Assembly: GCA_022315425.1 (NCBI GenBank)
Contig: JAIUPT010000034.1
Coordinates: 682,001-746,000 of the forward strand
Source of the DNA: Pseudevernia furfuracea
Taxonomy: Eukaryota; Ascomycota; Lecanoromycetes; Lecanorales; Parmeliaceae
DNA length: 64,000 nt
Direction: 5' to 3'
The translations under genes and the position numbers were made by a program. Positions 55,092 through 64,000 of this stretch are shown piece after piece (the first letter of the stretch is position 1; each line of letters starts with the position of its first letter). The notes below the pieces were generated by a model. It saw only the letters and a program-made list of their open reading frames with translations, did not search any database and was not told where the DNA came from.

Positions 55092-57267
55092 TCAAGTATG
55101 CCCCTCTTTTCGCATAAGATGCTGTATATCATCGAGATCAGTGTTCATGTCGTTACAATCCTTAAGTTTGGTGCGCGCAGGCTGCTTTGCCGGTGGGGCA
55201 GGCAGTGAAGATGGACTGTTGCGACGAGGGAAGCTGGCGGCTTGGGTCAAGGGCGACGTTGAGTGATTGAATTGCAAAGACGTGGAATGGGTGGCGGCGG
55301 TAGTGCGGTGCCTACCCATACAGTTGTTTTCTTGGTGTCCAGACTGACCGGGGAGGGCCTTGGGGGATGAAGAAGCCCGCCAATTCCCATCAGCAGCCAG
55401 GCCAAGCTGCTTGAAATCGCCGTTTGGCCATCGTACGCATACGAGGGTGTTCGAAGGTGCCGCGATCGACCCATTGCAGGGTGCATGAGGAGGTGATTGC
55501 GGTGGTGCCCAGCTGTTGCTGCTCCTTGAAGGAAGTCCGAGCTTCACTAGCGATGATACTGGCGGCAGTCTGCCATCATCAATTCTTGCGACGAGTTGTG
55601 CGACGAGTTGTTCTGATATGCTGTAGGGTTGGTGCTTAGCATGCCTGGACAGAGCTGATTGGTTGCAATCGATCGCCATGCAGGATGTTGAGCTTGAAAT
55701 GGAGAGTTCACCGTCCTCCTGTCGTATATTGAGCTTTGGTTCGGAGTGAAAAGCGTCTCTGCTGGGGTAGCTTGAGGCCAAATGATCGGCATATTACCAT
55801 GAATGTTCGCATTCTGATCGGAGAAGCTCACAACAGGCATGGACTCAACTTGGGCGTTTTGTGTCCAGTTGTAGGTACTTTCGGTGAAAGTCGCTAATGC
55901 GAGATCATTTGCTGTCTCCTCGCTCTTCTCTAACCTCAGCTGTAGTTTCTTGACCACGGCGGGACTCCAGCGAAAGCCCGAATCGTTGCACTGAGGGTGT
56001 GCTTTCAATATGTTTCGCCATGACTCTTGGACACGGGGCTGAAGTAGTAATCCCAGGATGATATTGTTTGACTGCCACTCGCTGATGTTTTGCTGCTTCT
56101 TATAATGAGCGCTGTCGATATGGTTGAGTTGCTCCGTATGCGAGTGGAAGCAAGCAATGCAGAATCCACAAGAAAAGTACTTCTTGTCCAGGGTATCCCG
56201 CCATTCCTCGGCTAAAGCGAAGCCATCTGATATGCCGTGAGTCTTGAGATGGGTGATGAGATGAGACTTCCTGGTGTAACTCCGGGCCGCCAATGGTTTG
56301 ATGGAGCACGGTAGTATCTTATGTAGGCTGTAATGTCTTTCGTCTGGGTTTAAGTCCCCACACAGCACACACTCTGGACCTTGTGCTGTATATATCTCAC
56401 GCCCTTGAGGCATGCAGGGGTATCTCGTCTCATGTTCTTTCATGTGTCTTTTCCATCCATCACAGGTAGTGAACACTCGGGGGTTCTCGCAGACAAAGCA
56501 CCAATGGGTATGCGCGCCGGCAACAGGCAGTGTGGCAGCGGTCTCATCGACCGAAGGCTCTTGGGAAAGATCGAGGAAATTCCCTCTACTCCAGGAACTG
56601 CGTTGTGTATTGGGGCTGGTGCCACTGTCGTAAGAAGAGACAGAGCGGCCAAAAGAGCTGGATGAGGACCTGGAATTATCTGACGATCCTTGCCACGTAT
56701 TGCGAGTCGATGTTACGGCGGCTTTCCGAACAGGTAAGTAACTGCTCCCATAGCTACTATGAAGCGCAGAGAAATTTCCTACGCCGTGGCGTCAGAGAAT
56801 TGCCTATTTGTCCGACAACTGGTTATATACTGACCACCGCAACGACTTAAATTAAGCCATGTTGAAACGAGGCGATCGCTACAGTCCTTGAGCGCAGAAA
56901 TTGCTTCCAGTTGCTGGGGCGATAGGCAGCCAGGCTGGAACCAGTTCTGGCCGCCCGGTCTGAAGGAACGAAATCCTGTGAGCCAGGCAAAGATAGTTCC
57001 GTTGTCGTGGTCTTGAAGCCCTCTAAGAGCAGCTTGCTGAGCGACCGAAGGAAAATGCGGAAAGTTTTGTTCACTGTCGACTTCACCCTCACTTATGGTC
57101 GCCGATGTGGATGACTTGTTGATCGCGTCATGGTGCCTTGGGCGAGATTGTAGCGAGCGCTGATAAGAGTGAGCGGGGCTGGCTGACGAGCTGCCTAAAG
57201 GGGCATCGTTTTCTTGGAGGGAACGTGGGGGGTTAGTGTCCTTAATTCGCACGTGACAAAGACTCAA
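55092..57267 (-). CDS. C2H2-finger protein of the inverted module (copy 1)
   Basis: Paralogue of the 60.3 kb gene, in opposite orientation. The 5' part (57267-56835 or 56827) has GTIFAWLTGFRSFRPGGQNW and LEAISALKDCSDRLVSTWLN. An intron with donor GTCAGT or GTATAT and an acceptor near 56750 leads to a Ser-rich stretch and the finger region: HWCFVCENPRVFTTCDGWKR, ECVLCGDLNPDERHYSLH, SYTRKSHLITHLKTHG, KKYFSCGFCIACFHSHTEQL. Then come ILGLLLQPRVQESWRNIL and FRWSPAVVKKLQLRLEKSEE. Near 55550 the frame ends unless a short intron (donor GTATCA) joins it to the frame ending at 55092, whose tail LKDCNDMNTDLDDIQHLMRK resembles the other copy's C-terminus. No ATG leads exon 1 in frame, so the true start is unsettled. 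Nuclear regulator or other nucleic-acid binder by inference. Confidence 0.65.
57238..57253 (-). repeat. 16-nt direct repeat, copy 1
   Basis: gtccttaattcgcacg, identical to 57689-57704, 451 nt apart, at and upstream of the 5' end of the finger gene. Confidence 0.8.
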
Positions 57268-57688
57268 CTGGGCAACATGAGGCTATACAGAACTCGTAGA
57301 TGTGATTGGGCCGTCCAACGCCAGGATTCTGAGCCAACAGAGGCCTGAGCAGGCGTGTTCTCGTACCCCAGCGCTAGAAAAACTCCCATGCTTGTAGAAG
57401 CATAGACCTGGAGTGAAAAACGAAGCTATATACATGTAGAAACGCCGTGAATACATGTAAAAACAGGTGTGGGTGGGCGGGACGAAAGAATGCTATTGCT
57501 CTGAAAGAGATCAATTCGAATGAAGAGCCAAACGCAGGTGGAATGCAGCTACTTATGCTGCTCCCAAATGAGACCTGTCCCCTGCAAAGGACACGTCTAC
57601 CAAATCCAAAAATAGCATGCAACCAACATGCTATACGCGAGTGCGAGATTAAGGCCCACTAACCCCCTGTCAAGCCGGGCCAATTATT

Positions 57689-57704
57689 GTCCTTAATTCG
57701 CACG
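57689..57704 (-). repeat. 16-nt direct repeat, copy 2
   Basis: Identical to 57238-57253; flanks do not match beyond the 16-mer. Confidence 0.8.
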
Positions 57705-58726
57705 GGGCGACGGGAGCATAATAGTCCATCTCCGATCTTTGTTGATGATTACCTATGTCGAAAAAAGCGACAAGCTTTTTGAAGCACCTCCAGGATGGAA
57801 CGCATTCCAAGAGAAGAAAAAAAGATGTAATAGATAATTATATGTGTGTAGTGCGAACAACGGTCACGTCAGCGTATTATGTGGGAGAAGAAGTGGCTTT
57901 TGGGATCACCATCTTCTGGCTGCCACTAGGACTCTTTGGCAGAAAAGAAGATACAGAAATTGGTCAATTTTTAAAATAAAGCATACGAAGACGAACCTGG
58001 TTCTTCGAGATCCCGGGGGCCTATTGATGTTACAATTATCCTTCGTCTTCGAAACTGTACTGCACGAGCCACACACTTCGGTAATAAGCACATAATAATG
58101 TCGGTTGATCGATGATGCTCCCAAAAGTATCCCATCGTGCTCATACTTACCTATATCGTGATGATTCGCCGGGAACGCGTCGCAAGAGTGGTGAACCCTG
58201 CCAGTCTGCCGGACACTTGGCGGCCACTTCCGGGACCGACCTTGAAAAAATGGGCGAACCTGCGGACGGGCTGCCTTTCAACCTCCAGGCTCCAGGAGAA
58301 GTAACCAATCTTGTACTCTCCTTGTAATTCACCGCCTAGTTAGGTTCAACCTTCTAGACTTTTTGCCGCTTTCGATTTCGACTATATTCATCGTGGCTGT
58401 AATTTATTGTCACCAATGCTTCTGTCGTATGCTGTCTCGGACATTCATGTCAGCCTCACAGTGCGTAATGATTCTTGGGAAGTCGCACCAAGAAAAGGGT
58501 GGGCACGGAGAAACGCTCAAGTCAAGGATGTCCTACCGTCGCCGGATTCTCCATGTCCCAGTGGGGACAAGATCAACAAGAGAAGGTTTTAAAACCCGCT
58601 GCCACGTATCGTGCCAGGTCCCAAACAATGGCTGCAGAGTAGCGAGAAATTTCGAACCACTCGTTCGCCTTTGGCAGGCAAAAGCTAATTAACCCTACAC
58701 GCCCTGAAAGGACGAAGGAGGGCGAG

Positions 58727-58760
58727 ACCCCCGCCCCCCGCCCCCCCGCCCCCCCTTCCC
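58727..58760 (+). repeat. C-rich low-complexity run
   Basis: A stretch of C interrupted by single G residues (ccccgccccccgcccccccg...), able in principle to form i-motif/G-quadruplex structures. Confidence 0.8.
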
Positions 58761-59760
58761 CTGAGTTTCTAGAAAGCTCTTGCGCAATCGCTCAATTTAA
58801 TCGAACGGTATTGAATCGTCTCGGGCACATTGCTTGGTTTCCGAGATTGCCCCTATACATTTATTGAGAAAGCCGACAAGGGAGAAAAAGTTCAAGTAGA
58901 CCACCTGATGTTGCGTCACTGCCTCGAAACTCACTGGAGATCAGCACACCCTGATTTCTCGCCTATTGAATTAGTAATATTTATGCGAGGGCGAGTCAAA
59001 GTACACTTGAATAGCCATCTTCAGATTTATGGTAGGCACATTATTAGTCTCGATATCTACCCTGCAGCGATCCCTGCGTGTCATTAGAGTCGAGTCGACA
59101 GTGCGCCTTTGAGAAGATCATGTTATGCAGCCTTGAAAGGGACTCAGAACCCCTTCGTATAACAACCTGCGCCGGGAGAGCTACATTGCATCCTTTTTTG
59201 GTTGGCTACCTGTGGGAAACCGGGGAATTCAGAAAATCCGCGAGGATCCGAAAAGGCACCTTTAATGACCAATTTTGGACGTCCCGGGAGTCCCTTTGTC
59301 TTTTCGGTGTACTTTACTTTCCATCTCGATCGTCAGGATTTGGGATTTTGAAGAGGAATGGCGAAATTGTTGCCTTGCGACGAAGCCAGAGCATTACCCA
59401 TACATGGATCTGTCGGAAAGACAAATCTCCTTGCGTTCACGGGGTACAGGTCCTTCATTCGTCGGTGGGGTAGACTGCCCGGCGGGCAAGGATAGAAATA
59501 GTGCTGAACAGGGGTTGATGTTGGGCACGCTTTTTCCGCCGAGGTGGTGTTCTAGAAGCCTTCCTAGTTGGGTGAGCTGCACCATCCCTGTTCGCAGTGC
59601 CCGATTTATGATGCGCCACAACATAATACCAACACTTTTAGAGGACCCTGGTTTCGCGTCACCCTTTTCACATGTCACACTCACTCCTGTTGTCATATGA
59701 AACACTGATTCGATAACGCGGAAAAACACATAAACGTCGATACTTTAGTAATCCGTATCT

Positions 59761-59851
59761 TTTTTCTCCTTCTTTCCCGCCTTGTTTCCCGCCTTGATGC
59801 CCGCCTTGATTCCCTCCTTCTTTCCCTCCTTCTTTCCCCCCTTCTTTTCCT
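59761..59851 (-). repeat. minisatellite with 12-nt units
   Basis: Seven or so imperfect units of the type ttccctccttct / ttcccgccttga. On the minus strand this reads KKEGKKEG/IKAGIKAG in a short frame with no ATG. Confidence 0.8.
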
Positions 59852-60331
59852 CATCCTTTACCCTACTAGAATTCGTGCACGGCAATTCTAGCGTGTGCTG
59901 GAATTGATTGATGCTCTTGCTTCGCACCTATAGTACGACAATAGTACAAAGCTCTCTGCAAGAGCGATGGCAGGCAAAACAGCAGCAGGTGGACCCATGG
60001 TGGTTGGGGTGCGCAGAACTCGGAACGGCCAATTTCATTAGTGCGCTGCCACAAGGCCAATGAATCAAGTGATGAGAACCTCGGCTTAAGCGAGGGCGCG
60101 GAGTGAGTCCGACTTCGTCATGTTGTACTTTTGTCTCCCATCTGTTGATTCTTGTTGAATATTTAATGTTGTTCCTCTCGTTACATTCTCTTTCTTCGGA
60201 TGTGAACGTCAGTATCCTGGAGATGCTTTTCTTATCCAGACACTCTTTTGGCGCCCCAGGGCTTCATTGTATCTGCTAGTACCATTACAATAGTACAAAG
60301 TACTTCATTACGCGCCGCAGGGTGGGGCATA

Positions 60332-62369
60332 ATGAGCCCCTATCCCACCCCACTTTGTTTTCAACCGAATCATGTTTCCCCACCACTACCAAGCAGCTTG
60401 TCTGTCCTTCCTACATTTCCATATCCACCCGCAGTATCAGTACCAGCACAGAGAGTACAACGAAATACCTTTCGCCAGTTGCACGCAAGTACAGATCCAA
60501 CCCTAATTCACAATGGAAACTCCCCGTCCGCGGAACAGTGTACTGCTGTTGCCATCCTCCAAGGGATACCCGCTTGCACCATCCTTGCCTGGTTAGAAGG
60601 CTTTCGCTCTTTACTCCGCGGCGAACAATGGTTCCATCCTCATCATCTCTCGCACCAGCAGCGCCAGGCAGTCTCCGCCCTAAAAGACTGTACGGATAAT
60701 CTTGTTCTGACATGGCTCACTTTCGCACCCTCGCCTCGTCAGTTTCCGCAGGTTATATGACTCATAGCGACCTTGACTAACTGCCGTTACAGGTGCCCTC
60801 AATGCATTGCAAAACCTTCATGGCAACGGGCATTTCAGCAGTGACAGGGTGGTTGTCAATTCCCTCGGCTATTCGCCTTCCTCTTTCAGCGACCTCTCCA
60901 GAGATGCTTATGTCGGGCATCAAAGCTCTCTACCGACTACATTCAACTGCCATGATCACTGGTGCTTTGTCTGCGAAGATCCTAGACCTATTACAACATG
61001 CGATGGCTTCAAGAGACATATACGAGAGCATGAAAAGCGATACTACTGCATTCCACTAGATTCGGTGATCAATACGGAACACGGACCGAGGTGTGCATTC
61101 TGTCACGACGTCTCGAATCCAGATTTAAGACATCTCAATAGACATAGCGTTCCCGAGTGTATCGGCAGAAAATTCACAAGGAAGAAGACTCTCATCAAAC
61201 ACCTCGAGAAGAATCACGGCGTCGACGATGGTTCGGTACTAGCCGGCCAATGCGAATATACCGTTAATAAGAAGTATTTCGCCTGTGGGTTCTGCATTTC
61301 TTGGTTCAGCTCCCTTCAGGAACAAGTAAACCATATCGACGCCCACTACAAGTCCTCGAAGCACATACGTGATTGGGACTTTGACAAGGTCATCCGGGGG
61401 TTACTGTCTCAACCTATAGTGAATGAGCATTGGAGAAGTATACTAGCAGCGAACCCTCACCTCGAAGAGTCATGGTTCAGGTGGGATCCTAAATTAATCA
61501 AACAGTTACAACAAAGACTTGAAAGGAGTCAAGAGCCTGCCGATATTCTTTTCGCAGCGACCATCGATCAAAGCAACTACGGTAGGAGTGATGCAGGCTT
61601 CGCAGGGCTAAAGACGGATAGTAGCAAATCGATGCAGAAATACCAAGATCAAGATGCGTGGTTGCCGCTAGCTTCCAGTCCAAATCAAGACTCTACCGCC
61701 TATGCCCATGTCCTGCCAATAAAAGCCTCTACCTTAGAACAACAACGACAACAACAACAACAGCAGCTGACATGGGATGGTATCGACCTCAACAATTCGA
61801 GGTGGAACGGAATCTATGATAGCCGATCAGTACCTCAGATCGGCTCCGAGACATACGGATCATCCACCAGCATGACTCAACACCATTCTGGTCATGCCGA
61901 ACAACCTCGTTTCTTGCCAGAAAGAGGCCGGAGCTTCACGCAACAGCAGCACCCAGCTCTTATGTCCTCGATTGCGTCAGCGAGCGACGTTGCACAAGCG
62001 TGGGAAGGTCGAGTCGAAACCGCACACAGCTCAAGGCTTGATGGGCACTCGCAGGGCTTATCACCCAATTTTGTCACCAATCCACATCCAAGACAGACAG
62101 CCGAAACGCACATGTATCCAGCGCAACCTAATATGGGCAGATTCCACACTACCTTGGCGACCCAGGCTGCGCCGTTGCCTTTGTCACGCAATCGCCCAAA
62201 ATCACAATTAGGTCAAGTCACCAGCCCTTTCAACCCTACAGATGATCAAACTCTTTTTGCTCGACCTCAAGGCCAAGAGTTGATAGACTACCATGTCACC
62301 GATGCGGACATTGACACCAAGAACACGCAGCGCATCATGCATGACCAAGATCATAACCGACGCCAGTAA
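60332..62369 (+). CDS. C2H2-finger protein of the inverted module (copy 2, intact)
   Basis: Exons 60332..60737 and 60793..62369 (55-nt intron, GTCAGT...GTTACAG, splitting Arg) encode 660 residues. Residues 60-135 form a helical region shared with its paralogues (NSPSAEQCTAVAILQGIP, AWLEGFRSLLRGEQWFHP, AVSALKDCTDNLVLTWL). Zinc-finger-like elements: C193/C196/H211/H215, C236/C239/H249/H253, C258 with H272/H277, and a canonical C-x2-C-x12-H-x3-H at C300/C303/H316/H320. The region after it (ILLSQP-like RGLLSQPIVNEHWRSIL, WFRWDPKLIKQLQQRLERSQ) is conserved in all three copies. The C-terminal half is Gln/Ser/His-rich with a (CAA)n-coded Gln run and looks disordered, as in fungal regulators. The start ATG (MSPYPTPL) is the first in frame. 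DNA or RNA binding is inferred from the fingers only. Confidence 0.75.
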
Positions 62370-63609
62370 CTACCCCCTTGATGCTTCAATTGAAGGAGAA
62401 CACAATCGAGGTAAGCATTGCGCTTCCCACATCCATGCGATTTCCGCCGAAGATATCTTCACTGACGACACAGCACTTAGACCAAGCAGTTCACCGCGCC
62501 CTATCAATAATCCGTCAACGACGGATATAGCTGTTCGGCGTTCTACGAACCGTTTCCACCCGACTCCATGCCACGGCAACACATCAGTCACGTCCACGAA
62601 GACATCTCAGCGACCACATCTATATGGGGAAAAAATACGTTCTTTTTCGCACGGTTCATGGCGCATCGAGATCTCACAATCTCTGATTCTACATCCACAT
62701 CACCTTCAATCTCTTAAGCCTAACCCAGCATGTTATCACGAACCCATTGATTAATGATCTGTCATGTAGTACGATCTGGTCTCACGCAAGCATGCAACGT
62801 AGCACTCGATATAGTCCTCTTCTACCCTTTGTATCATCATAGACTTTGCTCACGAATTCCAGTCCGTCTTTTTAGATGAATAGACTACTGTGGCAACTTG
62901 ATCGTTGTGCGCATCAACAAAGGGCTAATGGTACGCTAGATGTGGAACAAAAGGGAAGGACGCTACACGAGAATGCAATCTGTTTCAACGCCCGAAGTAG
63001 AACGCGCATGTCCCAGGTGCTGTGGAGTAAGTTGAAGCAGAGAATGCGCCTTGCCCCCCACACAAGCTTCATGGCCTATGTTTGTCTTCCGGGGTCGTCG
63101 GCACTCTTTTTGTTTTTTTTTGAGAAGTCATCAAAGTGCGTCCTTCGGTCTGTCAAATAGATGACGGGACAACAGTTTCTCATAATTAATCCATCTCTTA
63201 CATGATTTAGCCCCTACTCTCCCGTATGAGTACTGGATCTTCGCTCCTTGTCATTCGTACTACGGAATGATATGGGCGCTTGATCTGAGGGCGGGTCCCA
63301 ATACTAAGAATATCTTACCCTACACATCGCGCACTCTGACCTTTTCACAATTCCCATCATCTTAACCTATATTCGAAGGTCTTCGCCACCTTCGTCGTCC
63401 TCATACTTCTGTGTCAGCCTCTGCATCCTCTCGGTGCCCATTCATTGCCTCTGGGTCAGCATCCCCATCATGTGGCAGATACTTTGTTGAAAGGCAAGTG
63501 GAGTTGTATAGGTTAGATGAATTATTTACTGCGCATGTGCTCAGGGTCGTGGAATATATATAGTAATGAGTTACTCTAGGTGGCTGGAGATACGAGTGGC
63601 TGGTATGTT
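62370..63609. other. convergent spacer of module copy 2
   Basis: About 1.2 kb between the finger gene stop and the second small membrane gene. A GTAAGC...CACAG pair at 62411-62475 could be a 3'-UTR intron. No coding gene recognised. Confidence 0.4.
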
Positions 63610-63905
63610 TGGGGGCCAAATTTCCAACATACTTGAGCTCCACGTCGTCATCGGAGACCGCTACGTCCGACGTGCGGATTTCGGATGTCCATATCCTCAT
63701 CTACCGATAATGCAGATTTGTCAGCCAAGTGTTAGAAGCGGGTAGCAGAGAGCATACCAGATCTTATGGCTTGACCAGGTTCCCTCTGCCCGTGCCAGAA
63801 CATCATCTACAGTGCGAGGATTCCGAGAACCGAAGCAACACAGCCAAATACCACCGTGCCGATACCGCTGGGGGAGTGAAGTTGTAGTGGGTGGAGAGGC
63901 GTTCA
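63610..63905 (-). pseudogene. Small single-pass membrane protein of the inverted module (copy 2), disrupted
   Basis: Minus-strand exon 1 reads SGIGTVVFGCVASVLGILAL, then TAG where copy 1 has Trp, then MMFWHGQREP, a GTCAAG donor, a TAG acceptor at 63702-63701 and exon 2 DEDMDIRNPHVGRSGL ending in TGA. A one-base shift restores DDDVELKYVG beyond that stop. It is a clear homologue of 54173-54672, including gene structure, but carries at least one nonsense change and one frame break. No upstream ATG found. Confidence 0.6.
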
Positions 63906-64000
63906 AGGTGGGTGTTGGTTCTGCGGTCTGAGTCTTGTCCTGTTGATGGCGGGCAACATCATTTTCTCCTGTGGGACATGCTTACAAGGGAGTTGCACTG
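63906..64000. other. right window edge
   Basis: Upstream flank of the second small membrane gene; nothing recognised. Confidence 0.3.

Larger units (their letters stand above)
57705..60331. other. 2.6 kb axis of the inverted module, no supported gene
   Basis: Lies between the 5' ends of the two divergent finger genes. Plus-strand frames of 60-140 codons (57755, 58363, 58830, 59078, 59275) carry no recognisable domain. It contains a C-rich run (58727-58760) and a minisatellite (59761-59851). It must hold the promoters of both finger genes. Confidence 0.45.

Noticed and set aside
58830..59473. Overlapping plus-strand frames between the finger genes
   Set aside because: No ATG-led frame with a domain, no match to the finger or membrane families; codon texture not convincing.
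59745..59927. Lys/Gly-rich 60-codon frame (KKEGKKEG, IKAGIKAG repeats)
   Set aside because: It is the translation of a 12-nt minisatellite, begins at GTG and has no other support.

Overview
The window is nuclear DNA of a filamentous ascomycete (Pezizomycotina; Dothideomycetes is my best guess from the mix of gene families, not proven). Genes carry short 45-115 nt introns with GTRNGT donors and YAG acceptors. The set includes an NADP-mannitol dehydrogenase of the Alt a 8 / Cla h 8 type, a fungal rhodopsin-domain membrane protein, a peroxisomal FAT1-like acyl-CoA synthetase, and a decayed hAT transposon with a RIP-like base composition. I saw no bacterial operon, CRISPR array, rRNA or convincing tRNA. 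Exon boundaries below were worked out by hand from splice signals, reading frame and family conservation.

Left part (1-34.6 kb) is ordinary and fairly gene-dense. In order: 5' end of ATP7 (-), NAC alpha EGD2 (-), ribosomal protein eL14 (-), FAT1-like acyl-CoA synthetase with a C-terminal ARL peroxisomal signal (-) divergent from an Mpv17/PMP22 protein (+), membrane-anchored SGNH/CE2-like esterase (+), MFS transporter (+), type II secretory-pathway protein with a glycosyltransferase-like look (+), SDR (-), a secreted Pro/His-rich protein (+), rhodopsin-domain protein (-), a small secreted protein (-), an amino-acid/GABA permease with nine exons and two GC-AG introns (+), a 3.2 kb hAT element, dienelactone hydrolase (+), mannitol dehydrogenase (-), and a type-I-like glutamine synthetase (-).

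Right part (35-64 kb) is gene-poor accessory sequence with relics and lineage-specific families. It holds an orphan gene with a decayed second copy, a broken STAND/ankyrin-like gene, diverged tandem repeats, and two tandem paralogues of a fungal family whose N-terminal domain resembles PemK/MazF and whose C-terminus is a membrane anchor (44.6-47.3 kb). It also holds three copies of a C2H2-finger gene: one pseudogene and two in opposite orientation. Each of the two oriented copies faces a small single-pass membrane-protein gene, giving a roughly palindromic layout: TM-> <-ZnF ... ZnF-> <-TM between 54.2 and 63.9 kb. The PemK-like pair and the inverted TM/zinc-finger module are the most interesting candidates for something undescribed.
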